From NCBI RefSeq assembly GCF_035920365.1, contig NZ_CP109150.1, positions 3,534,001 through 3,598,000 on the forward strand: a DNA stretch of 64,000 bases, in the 5' to 3' direction. Source of the stretch: Micromonospora sp. NBC_01740 (lineage in GTDB: Bacteria; Actinomycetota; Actinomycetes; Mycobacteriales; Micromonosporaceae). Positions 1 to 10,679 of this stretch are shown piece after piece. The notes under the pieces were generated by a model. It was not told the DNA's origin. It saw nothing but the letters and a program-made list of their open reading frames with translations, and did not search any database. The position numbers were made by a program, and so were the translations under genes. Each line of letters opens with the position of its first letter. Within the stretch, counting starts at the first letter, position 1.

Positions 1-1
1 A

Positions 2-253
2 CTGGCGGCGACGCCCCGTACCGCGCCGGCCTACCGCAGCGCACAGTTGCCCTACCTGACGGCACCCCGCCACGACGTGGCCGCGGCTGTCCTGCTGCGG
101 AGCACCGACCCGACCGTCCCGACCGTCGACCGGACGCCGGCGGGCCTGCCGGCTCCGGTGGAGTTCGGCAGCCTCAACGAACTCGTACGGCTCTGTACCG
201 GCGCCAGCCGGCGGGTACCGGCCGCGACGCCACCAGCAACGAAGGAGAACTGA
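2..253 (+). CDS. C-terminal fragment of an unidentified protein (5' end outside window)
   Basis: An open frame runs in from the left edge and stops with TGA at 251-253, three bases before the thioesterase start. About 83 residues are visible. They are rich in Ala, Pro and Arg and contain a hydrophobic segment (DVAAAVLLRS) followed by VEFGSLNELVRLC. I see no diagnostic motif. The near-contiguous spacing with the thioesterase, SDR and NRPS genes downstream suggests it is the end of a biosynthetic or tailoring enzyme in the same operon, but the family cannot be named from this fragment. There is a TTG at 47 in frame, but the frame is open to the window edge, so this is probably not the true start. 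Confidence 0.6.
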   Translation: MAATPRTAPAYRSAQLPYLTAPRHDVAAAVLLRSTDPTVPTVDRTPAGLPAPVEFGSLNELVRLCTGASRRVPAATPPATKEN

Positions 254-256
254 GAC

Positions 257-982
257 ATGACCGGCATCCCCCTGCTCTGCCTGCCGTTCGCCGGAGCGGG
301 TGCGAGCTACTACTCGCCATGGCGCGACCGCGACGAGCGGGTCCAGGTGCGTCCGTTGCAGCTCCCAGGCCGGGAGAACCGGCTCGAGGAGGAGCCGTGC
401 ACCGAGGTGCGGGCCGCGGTCGACGACCTGGTGCGCAACCTCCCGCCAGCGGTGACCGGTGGAACGGCGGTGGCGGTGTTCGGGCACAGCCTGGGCGCGG
501 TACTCGCCTTCGAACTGGTCCGCCGCCTGGAGACGGCCACCGGTGTCGTGGTCCGGCACCTGTTCGTCTCCGGTTCCCCCGGGCCGTGGTCGGTGCGGGA
601 GAACGGGGCCAGCGGCCTCACCGACGAGGCGTTCCTGCGCCGGGTCCGGGAGTTCGCCGGGTACGAGCACCCGGCGCTGGCCGACGAGGAACTGCGCGAC
701 CTGATCCTGCCCGCGATGCGTGCCGACGTGCAGATGCACGAGAGCTATCGGGCGGCGCCCGACGCGCGGGTGGCGGCGCCGGTGACGGTGCTGCGGGGTG
801 CCGAGGACGCGCTCGTCGCCGAGGACGAGGCCGCGCAGTGGCGGGCGGCCACCCTCGGCGACTTCCGGCTGATGAACCTCCCCGGTGGGCACATGTACCT
901 GACCGACCAGGTCGACGCGATCCTGGGCCTGGCGGGGGAGACGCTGGCCGAGGCGGCCCCGGTATCCGGCGGAGCGCGATGA
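257..982 (+). CDS. Type II thioesterase (alpha/beta hydrolase, GrsT-like)
   Basis: A 241-residue stand-alone thioesterase of the kind that removes aberrant acyl groups from carrier proteins of NRPS/PKS lines. The nucleophile elbow GHSLGA is present with Ser78, the N-terminal LPFAGAGASYY and LPGRENR segments are typical of the family, and a C-terminal GGHMYLTDQ (about residue 210) supplies the catalytic His. The length matches GrsT/RifR-type enzymes (about 240-260). It starts 3 bases after the preceding stop with GAAGGAGA upstream, and its stop overlaps the SDR start (ATGA). Its neighbour at 1858 is an NRPS that lacks its own TE domain, so this is likely the editing enzyme of that line. Cytoplasmic. 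Confidence 0.92.
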   Translation: MTGIPLLCLPFAGAGASYYSPWRDRDERVQVRPLQLPGRENRLEEEPCTEVRAAVDDLVRNLPPAVTGGTAVAVFGHSLGAVLAFELVRRLETATGVVVRHLFVSGSPGPWSVRENGASGLTDEAFLRRVREFAGYEHPALADEELRDLILPAMRADVQMHESYRAAPDARVAAPVTVLRGAEDALVAEDEAAQWRAATLGDFRLMNLPGGHMYLTDQVDAILGLAGETLAEAAPVSGGAR

Positions 983-1803
983 GGCTCGACGGGAAGGTCG
1001 CCGTCGTCACCGGCGCCGCCCGGGGTCTCGGCCGGGCCTGCGCCGTCGCGTACGCCGACGAGGGAGCCGCCCTGGTCCTGACCGACGTCGCAGCGGACAT
1101 CGACGGCGTGCCGTACCCGCTGGGCTCACTGAGCCAGCTGGAACACACCGCGGAACTCTGCCGGGACCGAGGTGCCCCGGTGCTGGTACGCACGGCGGAC
1201 CTGCGGTCCACGGCGCAGGTGCAGCAGGTGGTAAGCGACACAATGGACCGGTTCGGTCGGGCCGACGTGCTGGTCAACTGCGCGGGTATCGCCGCACCGT
1301 CGGGGCAGTCGACCCAGGAGATCACCGAGGCCCAGTGGCTGCTCATGATCGATGTCGACCTCAACGGCGCGTGGCGCATGATCAGGGCGACGGCCCCGGG
1401 GATGCTCGCGCAACGCGCGGGCAGCATCATCAACGTCTCCTCCACCGCCGGACTGGTCGGCTACCGCAACTTCGCGGCCTACGTCGCGGCCAAGCACGGC
1501 CTGATCGGCCTGACGCGGGCGGCCGCCCTGGACTTCGCGCCGCTGAAGGTACGCGTCAACGCGTTGTGCCCGGGTTCGGTGCGGGACAGCGAGCCCTTCG
1601 AGGGGCGGATGCTCTCGGAGATCGCCCGATCCCTGGACGTCGCGGTGGCCGACCACGAAGAGACCTTCCTGCAGGGGCAGCCGATGAACTCGCTGGTCGA
1701 ACCGGAGGACGTCGCCTCCGCGGCGCTCTGGTTGGCGTCCGACGAGTCCCAGCGGGTCACCGGGAGCGTCGTCACGGTGGACGGTGGGTTCACCAGCCGA
1801 TGA
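979..1803 (+). CDS. SDR family oxidoreductase resembling the mycofactocin-coupled subgroup
   Basis: A 274-residue short-chain dehydrogenase. TGAARGLG (residues 11-18) is the nucleotide-binding glycine motif, NVSS gives the catalytic Ser, and YVAAK supplies Tyr168 and Lys172. After strand 2 there is an insertion containing VPYPLGSLSQLEHTAEL. Such an insertion is characteristic of the mycofactocin-dependent SDR subgroup, whose members hold NAD(H) tightly. No mycofactocin genes lie in this window. The start overlaps the thioesterase stop by four bases, so translation is probably coupled. In this context it may oxidise or reduce a carrier-bound or free intermediate of the adjacent NRPS pathway; the substrate is unknown. 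Confidence 0.88.
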   Translation: MRLDGKVAVVTGAARGLGRACAVAYADEGAALVLTDVAADIDGVPYPLGSLSQLEHTAELCRDRGAPVLVRTADLRSTAQVQQVVSDTMDRFGRADVLVNCAGIAAPSGQSTQEITEAQWLLMIDVDLNGAWRMIRATAPGMLAQRAGSIINVSSTAGLVGYRNFAAYVAAKHGLIGLTRAAALDFAPLKVRVNALCPGSVRDSEPFEGRMLSEIARSLDVAVADHEETFLQGQPMNSLVEPEDVASAALWLASDESQRVTGSVVTVDGGFTSR

Positions 1804-1857
1804 CCGCGCCGCCACGTCGCTTGTCGCGGGGCCGGAGCGGTGGAGTTGGAGGTACGG

Positions 1858-4830
1858 ATGAGCAACGAACTGCCGACCCGGCCGGTCGACCCGGCCGTGG
1901 ACCCGACGCCGACGCGCCGCACCGGCGCTGACCTGCCGGCGCGTGGCTGGTCGCCGACGGACACGCACGCTGTTGCGGTGCCCCTGCCGGCCGAGGTGAC
2001 GGTGACCGATGTCGAGGAGCGGATCCGCGCCCTGCCCGCCGCCCTCCCCCCGGCGCAGGGGCAGCCGGCCGGTTCCGGTCGACGGCCCGGGCCGGATTCG
2101 TACCGCCTCTGGCGGGAACACCTGCGCTCGCCGCGGGACGGAGCAGCGGCGCGGGCCTGGCGGAGCCGGGAGCTGGCCCGCCCCGTCGACCGGCGACGAG
2201 GCCCGCTGCTGCGGGCGGTGCTCGTCGAGTACGCCGACGGGCGGGACCTCGTCCTGGCCGTACACCGTTCGTTGCTGGACGGTCCAGCGCTGCGCGCCGC
2301 CGCGCTGTCGATCTGCGCGGGCGGCATCCCCGCCGAGCCGGCCGGTGCGGCCCACGAGGAGCCCGACGCCGCGCTCGAGGCCGAGGTGTGCCGCTCCTAC
2401 CAGCCGTTGGGCCTCGACTCCGGGCCGGAGCGTTCGGCCGCGACGTACCGCTTGGTGCTGGACACCGCCCCGCCGGCCGACGCGGCCCGGACGCGGCTCG
2501 CCGTCGTCACGGCCGTGGCGTTGACCCTGTCCCGGCACAGCGGCGCCGAGTCGTTCGTGCTCGGCGTGGCCGTGCCGGCGGAGCGGGATCCGGCCGGCGC
2601 CGTGGCGGGGATGTCACTGGTCCCGTTGCGGATCGACGGCACCGCCACGGTCACGGAGCTGACCGCCGCCGTCGCCTCGGCCCTGACCCGCTTCCGTCCC
2701 TGCCTGCACCGGCCGGAGCTGCACCGGCAGCTGATGTCCTCAGCCGACCGGCTGGACACCGCCGCGCTGGTCTTCGACCTGTCGCCCCACGCCCCGTCGG
2801 TACGGTATGAGGCCGGCGAACTGGCGGCCTTCCCACTGACCTTCCTGGTCACCCTGGGTGACGGCGGAGACCTGCGGCTCACGGTCCGCTCGGCCGACGG
2901 CCGCGTCGACGGCACCGGGCTGGCGGAGTTCTGCCGTCGCCTCGATCACGTGTACCGGCAGCTGCGCCACGGGCCGGACAGCACGGTGGTCGCCGGGGTG
3001 GCCCTGCTCCCGGCGGACGAGCAGCGCGCGGTGCTGTCCCTCGGCGCGGGCGGGCCGTGCCCGCCGGCGCCCTGGCCCACCATCGTCGCGGCCGTGGCGG
3101 CGCAGGCCGCCCGCAGGCCGGACGCGCCGGCACTCGTCGAGCCGGGGACGACGACCGTGACCTACGGGGAACTCGATCGGCGCAGCGCCACCCTCGGTCG
3201 GGCACTGGCCGCGATGGGCGTGGGACCGGGCACCCGGGTGGGCGTCTGTCTGCCTCGGTCCGCGGAGCTGGTGGTGGCGTTGCTCGCCGTGCTGCGCACC
3301 GGCGCTGCCTACGTGCCGATGGATCCGGCCTATCCGCAGGAGCGGTTGCGGTTCACGGCCGCCGATGCGGACCTCACCCTGGTGATCGGGGACCAGTCGT
3401 TCCCGGCGGACTCCTCGCTGCCGGTCCGCTCCCTGGCGGACCTGACCGCGTCCGCCGTGTCGGCCGCACCCGCCGGTCCGGCACCGGGACCCGACGACCC
3501 GGCGTACGTCATCTACACCTCCGGTTCGACCGGACGGCCCAAGGGCGTGGTCGTCCCGCACCGCAACGTGGTGAACCTGCTCGCCGCCACCCGCGACGAA
3601 TACGGGTTCGGTCCGGCGGACACCTGGACGTTCTTCCACTCGGTCGCCTTCGACTTCTCGGTCTGGGAGATCTGGGGCGCGCTGATGACCGGGGGACGCC
3701 TGGTGGTGGTCTCCTACCCGCTCGCCCGGTCGCCGGAGGACTTCCACGAACTGCTCAGGGCCGAGTCGGTGACCGTGCTCAACCAGACCCCGTCGGCGTT
3801 CGCCCAGCTGGCTGCCGTGCCGGCCGGTCCGGCCCGGCTGGCGCTGCGGCTGGTCGTCTTCGGCGGCGAACCGTTGGACGCGGGCATGCTCGCCCGCTGG
3901 TTCGACCGACGTCCGGAAGGCTCGTGCCGGATGGTGAACATGTACGGGATCACCGAGACGACGGTCCACGTGACCGCCGAGACGATGCGTCGTCGCCACG
4001 CTCTGGAGGGCTCCCGCGTGGTCGGCCGGGCGTTGCCCGGTTGGTCGGTCTCCGTCCGTGACCCGCGGGGAGCGGTGCTGCCTCCCGGCGTACCCGGGGA
4101 GATCTGGGTCGGCGGGGCCGGGCTGGCACTGGGCTACCTCAACCGCCCCGAGCTGACCGCGGAGCGTTTCGTCACCGACCCGCTCACCGGCGAGCGCGCG
4201 TACCGCAGCGGTGACCTCGGGCGGCTGCTGCCCGACGGGCGGCTGGAGCACCTGGGAAGGATCGACCGGCAGGTCAAGATTCGCGGGCACCGCATCGAGC
4301 TCGACGAGATTCGCGAGGTCCTGCTGGAGGATGCCTGCGTGCGGGCCGCCGCCGTGGTGGTCCGCGCCCATCAGGGCGACCAGGCGGACCTGCGGCTGCG
4401 GGCGTACGTGGTCGCGGCTTCCGGCGCGTCACCGCTCGGCGTGCGTCGCCGGGCGGCCCGCCTGCTGCCCGACTACATGGTCCCGGCGACGGTCACCTTC
4501 GTGGACAGCCTGCCGTTGACCGTCAACGGCAAGCTCGACGTCGACGCGTTGCCCGAACCGGGCCCGGCACGGACCGCGACGACCGACGCCGCGGAACTCT
4601 CTTCCGACACACCCGTCGGGATCTGCAGGGTCTGGGAGCGGCTCTTCGGGGCGCCCGTCAACCCGGAGGACGACTTCTTCGAACTGGGCGGGAACTCCCT
4701 GCTGGCCCTCAGGATGTCGGCGCAGTTGCAGGAGGCGGGACTACCACCGGTGCCGGTCCGCCAGTTGTACCGGCAGCCCACGCCCCGAGGGATCGCGGCC
4801 TACTACGACAGTTTGTCGAGTGCCTCATGA
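1858..4830 (+). CDS. Nonribosomal peptide synthetase module C*-A-PCP, predicted Thr-specific
   Basis: 990 residues. The ATG at 1858 is preferred over the in-frame GTG at 1840 because GGAGG lies 5-9 bases upstream of it. Residues about 20-400 are condensation-like, but the expected HHxxxDG is HRSLLDG, lacking the second catalytic His. The adenylation domain (about 420-860) has YTSGSTGRPKG, FDFSVWE, MYGITETTVH and an A10 lysine in LPLTVNGKLD. Hand alignment to GrsA gives the pocket D-F-W-N-V-G-M-V-H-K, essentially the threonine code. A PCP follows with GGNSLL (Ser near 947). There is no thioesterase, epimerase or second module. It probably loads Thr for a partner protein encoded to the left of the window. 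Confidence 0.93.
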   Translation: MSNELPTRPVDPAVDPTPTRRTGADLPARGWSPTDTHAVAVPLPAEVTVTDVEERIRALPAALPPAQGQPAGSGRRPGPDSYRLWREHLRSPRDGAAARAWRSRELARPVDRRRGPLLRAVLVEYADGRDLVLAVHRSLLDGPALRAAALSICAGGIPAEPAGAAHEEPDAALEAEVCRSYQPLGLDSGPERSAATYRLVLDTAPPADAARTRLAVVTAVALTLSRHSGAESFVLGVAVPAERDPAGAVAGMSLVPLRIDGTATVTELTAAVASALTRFRPCLHRPELHRQLMSSADRLDTAALVFDLSPHAPSVRYEAGELAAFPLTFLVTLGDGGDLRLTVRSADGRVDGTGLAEFCRRLDHVYRQLRHGPDSTVVAGVALLPADEQRAVLSLGAGGPCPPAPWPTIVAAVAAQAARRPDAPALVEPGTTTVTYGELDRRSATLGRALAAMGVGPGTRVGVCLPRSAELVVALLAVLRTGAAYVPMDPAYPQERLRFTAADADLTLVIGDQSFPADSSLPVRSLADLTASAVSAAPAGPAPGPDDPAYVIYTSGSTGRPKGVVVPHRNVVNLLAATRDEYGFGPADTWTFFHSVAFDFSVWEIWGALMTGGRLVVVSYPLARSPEDFHELLRAESVTVLNQTPSAFAQLAAVPAGPARLALRLVVFGGEPLDAGMLARWFDRRPEGSCRMVNMYGITETTVHVTAETMRRRHALEGSRVVGRALPGWSVSVRDPRGAVLPPGVPGEIWVGGAGLALGYLNRPELTAERFVTDPLTGERAYRSGDLGRLLPDGRLEHLGRIDRQVKIRGHRIELDEIREVLLEDACVRAAAVVVRAHQGDQADLRLRAYVVAASGASPLGVRRRAARLLPDYMVPATVTFVDSLPLTVNGKLDVDALPEPGPARTATTDAAELSSDTPVGICRVWERLFGAPVNPEDDFFELGGNSLLALRMSAQLQEAGLPPVPVRQLYRQPTPRGIAAYYDSLSSAS

Positions 4831-4873
4831 CCGGTCAGGATGCCGGCTACGGTCACCCGACCGGCGGACAGTC

Positions 4874-5691
4874 ATGACCGGTGGCGAAGATCTCTCCCCC
4901 GTCGGGGCCGGTCGATTGGTGTGGACCGGCGCACGGACCTTCGTGCCGCTGCCGTCCAGGGCGTGCGACATCGACGTCGCCGATTCCTGGTTGGTGGACG
5001 GCGGCCGCTGCCGAGGGCTCGAGCTGCACCGCCAACGCTTCGCCGGCTCGTGTCGGCGGCACGACGTGGCACCGGGCATCGTCGACGCGTTCCTCGAGGA
5101 CGTCATCGACGTCCTGCCCCGCGGCGGGCGATGGTTCCCCAGGGTCGAGTACCACGCCGGCGAGTTCCGGTTCTGGTTACGCCCGGCGCCCAGGCTCTCC
5201 GCCAGCGTCGTGCTCTGGGTGCCGGGCGTGGGCGATTCGCGGACCGAACCGTCGGTCAAGGGGCCGGACCTGGCGGCACTGGAGGCGTTGCGCGACGAGG
5301 CGGGCAGGGCGGGAGCGGGCGAGGCGTTGCTGCTCTCCCCGCAGGGCGAGGTGCGGGAGGGGGCGCTCAGCGGCCTGATGTGGTGGCGCGGCGACGGCCT
5401 GTGCGCTCCGCCCGACGGCCGTACGTACTGCCGAGCGTCACCCGGAGGCTGATACTCCGCCTGGCGGCAGAGCGTGGCCAGGCGGTCCGGTTCGAGTCCT
5501 GCCGCCTGGCCGACCTCGACGGGCTGGAGGTCTGGTCGATCAGCGCCCTGCACGGCATCCGGTCGGTTTCGGGCTGGCAGGGCGCCGCCCTGGTGCCCGG
5601 AGAGGGTCGGCACGCCGCCGACTGGCAACGGCAGCTGCTCTCGCTGGCCGTTCCGCTGCCGGAGCCGCGAGTCGCTCCGACTGCGTCGTGA
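4874..5691 (+). pseudogene. Class IV aminotransferase / aminodeoxychorismate lyase-like gene, frameshifted as read
   Basis: From ATG 4874 the frame encodes a fold-type IV PLP enzyme: VKGPDL carries the probable Schiff-base Lys and GEVREGALSG carries the Glu facing the PLP nitrogen. This frame hits a stop at 5450-5452, but family homology continues in the +1-related frame from about 5428 (LPSVTRRLILRLAAERGQ, then EVWSISALHGIRSV) to a stop at 5691. Joined, the product would be about 272 residues, the normal ADC-lyase length. The break falls at a short GTACGTAC repeat (5421-5428). One extra base, or a third GTAC unit, would restore the frame. It could be a real mutation, a sequencing error or a recoding site. 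It follows the NRPS and probably belonged to that cluster, supplying an aminated or PABA-type building block. Confidence 0.72.
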
Positions 5692-5824
5692 AGCTCCCGT
5701 CAGGGCTGCACTGCGCGTACGGGTCGAACCCGTCTGCGCTGGCGAGGGCGCGCGCACTCTCCTGGGCGTGGAACAGCGCCGCTCCCTCGTAGGCTGAGCC
5801 GCACAGTTCGGGGAGGAGGCTGAG

Positions 5825-6499
5825 GTGACGGAGACGACCGTGGCCGAGGTGATGGCCGAGTTGGCCGCGCTCGAGGACCCGAAGGCGCGCGAGGTGAACA
5901 GGAGACACGGTGACGACCACGGTGTGCACCTCGGCAAGCTGCGCGCGCTCGCGAAGCGGCTCAGGACGCAACAGGAACTCGCGTGCCAGCTCTGGGCGAC
6001 GGACGACACCGCGGCGCGGCTGCTGGCGATCCTGATCTGCCGCCCGAAGGCGTTCGGGCGTGACGAGCTGGACGTCATGTTGCGCGGGGCGCGCACACCC
6101 AAGGTGCACGACTGGCTCGTGAACTACGTGGTGAAGAAGAACCCGCACTCCGAAGAGCTGCGCCTGGCGTGGTCCGCCGATCCCGATCCAGTGGTGGCGA
6201 GTGCCGGCTGGGCCCTGACCGCCGAACGCGTGACGAAGAGGCCCGAAGGCCTCGACCTCGAAGGACTGCTCGACGTCATCGAGGCGGAGATGAGAGACGC
6301 GCCGGATCGCCTGCAGTGGGCGATGAACGAGTGCCTGGCTCGGATCGGGATCGAGCACGCCGGGCACCGCGCCCGTGCGATCGAGATCGGTGAGCGCCTG
6401 GGGGTGCTCAAGGACTACCCGACCTCCCCGGGCTGCACGTCTCCGTTCGCGCCCGTCTGGATCACCGAGATGGTGCGCCGGCAGCAGGGCAGCTCGTGA
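5825..6499 (+). CDS. AlkD-like DNA alkylation repair protein
   Basis: 224 residues, almost entirely helical, with the HEAT-like repeat pattern of AlkD/DUF1061-type DNA glycosylases. Supporting stretches are HLGKLRALAKRL near residue 35, LWATDDTAARLLAILICRP, VHDWLVNYVVKKNP and DPDPVVASAGWAL. The GTG start at 5825 has GGAGG 7 bases upstream. Members excise positively charged alkylated bases such as 3-methyladenine or 7-methylguanine; some homologues in clusters act as self-resistance glycosylases. It lies 133 bases after the frameshifted aminotransferase and is probably transcribed separately. A strong hairpin follows at 6591-6613. Confidence 0.82.
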   Translation: MTETTVAEVMAELAALEDPKAREVNRRHGDDHGVHLGKLRALAKRLRTQQELACQLWATDDTAARLLAILICRPKAFGRDELDVMLRGARTPKVHDWLVNYVVKKNPHSEELRLAWSADPDPVVASAGWALTAERVTKRPEGLDLEGLLDVIEAEMRDAPDRLQWAMNECLARIGIEHAGHRARAIEIGERLGVLKDYPTSPGCTSPFAPVWITEMVRRQQGSS

Positions 6500-8161
<1,662 letters not shown>

Positions 8162-8292
8162 GGGCGGCAGGCACGTCGAAGGTGGACAACGGCGATCGCC
8201 GTACGGGGATAGGGTTCTCGCGACCGGCCCTCACGATCGGACACTCGGATGACGTTCTCCAGGACGACGGCCACGCCGCGGTGCGACCGCCG

Positions 8293-9219
8293 ATGATCGA
8301 CCCGCGACAGGCCCACGACGTGGCCCACGCGATCGCCACGGCGGCCCTGGGCCGGGACCCCGGCCCCATGATCGTCGGCGACAGCCTCTCGCACCACGTC
8401 TACCTGGGGGCGGACGTCGTCGTGAAGGTCATCGAGGCCGACCGCCACTCGCGGCTGGACCGGGAGATCGCCCTCGCGCCCCACCTGCCCGCCGGCATCA
8501 CGGCGCCGCTGCTCGACAGCGGGCGCTACGAGCTGGAGACCCGCGAGGTCCGCTACGCCTGCTACGCCCGCGCGCCCGGGGCGACGCCCGGCATGGACAT
8601 GCCCGGCGTGGACGAGGTGACCGCGCGCCTGCTGGCGGCGGAGGCGGTGCAGCGGCTGCACGCACTGCACCGCTGGACGCCTGCGGCCCCCGCCCGGCAG
8701 ACGCTGGCAGAGACGCTCGACCACGGCGGGTTCGTCAGCAAGGCCGCGCTCTTCGCCGAGGTGGAGAGCCTCGGCGCCCTGAACCGGGACGGGATCATCC
8801 CTCGCCGGGTGCTCGACGGTCTGGCGGCGATAGCGGAGGGCGCGCCGGCGCAGGCGAGCGTGGCCGTCCCGGTCCACGCGGACTGCCACTGGGGAAACTG
8901 GCTCGCTCGCGACCGCAGTGTGACGGCGCTGCTGGACTTCGAGTGGGCGCGCTTCGGCGAACCGATGGATGACTGGTTCTTCCTGGTCCGGTTCAGCGGC
9001 CCGCACATGGAGGCCGTCCTCGACGTCGTCGCCGACGAGACGGGGACGTCCCCGGCCACCCTGCGCCGGGAGTGCGAGGTGCGCGAGGCGAGCTACCTCG
9101 CCGCGGACCTCCGCGTCTCGCTCCAACGCCCGGACATCCCCGCGCAGACGGTTGCCGAGAACGTCCGTGACCTCGAGGAACTTGTTCTCGAAAACCCCTG
9201 GTGGCGCCACGCCCCGTGA
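8293..9219 (+). CDS. Aminoglycoside phosphotransferase-family kinase
   Basis: 308 residues with an APH/choline-kinase fold. VHADCHWGNWL (about residue 200) is the catalytic HxDxxxxN motif and LLDFEWARFGEP gives the metal-binding DFE. VVVKVIEADRHSRLDREIAL near residue 45 contains the ATP-site lysine. The ATG at 8293 is chosen; an in-frame GTG at 8281 would add four residues, and no ribosome site clearly decides between them. The substrate is unknown: the family covers aminoglycosides, macrolides, sugars and homoserine. It lies 131 bases after rox in the same direction and might share resistance functions, but no regulatory link is visible. Confidence 0.8.
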   Translation: MIDPRQAHDVAHAIATAALGRDPGPMIVGDSLSHHVYLGADVVVKVIEADRHSRLDREIALAPHLPAGITAPLLDSGRYELETREVRYACYARAPGATPGMDMPGVDEVTARLLAAEAVQRLHALHRWTPAAPARQTLAETLDHGGFVSKAALFAEVESLGALNRDGIIPRRVLDGLAAIAEGAPAQASVAVPVHADCHWGNWLARDRSVTALLDFEWARFGEPMDDWFFLVRFSGPHMEAVLDVVADETGTSPATLRRECEVREASYLAADLRVSLQRPDIPAQTVAENVRDLEELVLENPWWRHAP

Positions 9220-9414
9220 CGCCGGCTGCGGCGTGAGCGGGTGTCGGCGCGCCCTGCGGTAGACGGCGCGTGCGCGTTCCGCGCCGCCGGGCGGGCCGCG
9301 TCCCCGTGCCAACCGCCGGGGTCGGCCTCGCGCGAGGTTTGCGGCGTCGACGGCCGGGGCACGTGGCGCATGCGCGGCCGTCGATCGATGGCCGGGATGC
9401 GAACGGGGGACGGA

Positions 9415-10578
9415 ATGGACAGACTGGTCAGGGTCGGTATGGCGGCGACGCTCGCCGTGGCGGCCGGGGTGGCGGCGCCGGCGCGCGCTGGGGCGGCGGG
9501 CGCAGGGGCCTTCGCGCCCGCGCGGTACCTCCCGACGGGGTCGACCGGGACCAACGCGGTCGCGGTCGCCGACGTCACCGGCGACGGGCGGCGTGACATC
9601 GTCGTCGGGGTGGACGCCGCCACCGGCACGCAGACGAGTTCGGTGCTGGTCTTCGCCCAGCAGGCCGACCACGGGTACGGCGCTCCCACGAGGATCCCCG
9701 CGCACGGCGGCTACAACAGCGACGTACGGCTGGCGGTCGCCGACATCGACGGCGACGGGCGTACGGACGTGGCGATGTCCTCGTCCGCCGGCGTCGACGT
9801 GTTGTTCCAGCGGGGCGGGCGGCTCGCCGCGCCGGTGCTGGTGGCCGGTGGCGCCGAGGACGTCGCGATCGCGGACGTGACCGGTGACGGGCGCCCGGAC
9901 CTGGTCGTCGGTGCGAAGCAGGGCGAGGTGAGGATTCACGCGCAGAGCGCGACGCACACGTTCCCGACGCACACGACGGTCACCGGGCCGTTCACGGCCG
10001 GTGCGCCGGCGAACCAGGTCTTCGTGGCCGACCTCGACGGGGATGCCCGGGTCGACCTCGCGCAGTTCTACGGCCACGGCACGTGGGTGCGGCTGCGCCG
10101 CGCGGACGGTTCCTACGGGCCGGCGACGACCTACCGGACGCCGGCGGACGGTAACGGCCACCGCCGGGTCAGCCTCGGCGCGGCGGTCGGTGACGTGACC
10201 GGCGACGGCCGGGCCGACCTGGTGACCAGCGTCCAGGGCAACACCCCGGACGCCGCCGTCCAGGTGTTCGCGCAGGGCGTCGGTGGGCTCGCCGCGACGC
10301 CGACCAGGTATCCCGCCTACGACTGCGCCGCCGGTCTCGTGATCGGCGACCTGACCGGCGACAACCGGAACGACCTGGTCGTCGCACACGCCAACTGGTT
10401 GGCGGTGAGCGTCCATCTGCAGGTACCGACCGGAACCCTCGGCGGGTACGCGACGAACAGCGTCGACGGGGTCGGGTCCCAGGAGGACGCCCTGGCCGTC
10501 GGCGACGTCACCGGGGACGGGAAGCCGGACGTGGTCGCCGTCGCGTACGACAAGGTGGCCATCCTGCGGCAGCTCTGA
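9415..10578 (+). CDS. Secreted FG-GAP/VCBS repeat protein (predicted seven-bladed beta-propeller)
   Basis: 387 residues. The ATG at 9415 (GGGGGA upstream) gives a signal peptide: Arg-containing N-terminus, then MAATLAVAAGVAAPARA, cleaved near residue 27. The mature part has seven calcium-binding-type repeats: VADVTGDGRRDIVVG, VADIDGDGRTDVAMS, IADVTGDGRPDLVVG, VADLDGDARVDLAQF, VGDVTGDGRADLVTS, IGDLTGDNRNDLVVA and VGDVTGDGKPDVVAV. Seven blades fits an integrin-alpha-like propeller. No catalytic domain is attached. It probably acts outside the cell in binding or structure; the ligand is unknown. Confidence 0.88.
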   Translation: MDRLVRVGMAATLAVAAGVAAPARAGAAGAGAFAPARYLPTGSTGTNAVAVADVTGDGRRDIVVGVDAATGTQTSSVLVFAQQADHGYGAPTRIPAHGGYNSDVRLAVADIDGDGRTDVAMSSSAGVDVLFQRGGRLAAPVLVAGGAEDVAIADVTGDGRPDLVVGAKQGEVRIHAQSATHTFPTHTTVTGPFTAGAPANQVFVADLDGDARVDLAQFYGHGTWVRLRRADGSYGPATTYRTPADGNGHRRVSLGAAVGDVTGDGRADLVTSVQGNTPDAAVQVFAQGVGGLAATPTRYPAYDCAAGLVIGDLTGDNRNDLVVAHANWLAVSVHLQVPTGTLGGYATNSVDGVGSQEDALAVGDVTGDGKPDVVAVAYDKVAILRQL

Positions 10579-10679
10579 CGCCCCGGCGGCGTGTCGCCCA
10601 CGGGGCGGTGTTCGGGCGGCCGTGTGCGATCATGATCCACAACGGAAGACAGTCGACTGTGGATTGGGCCTTGGTGACC

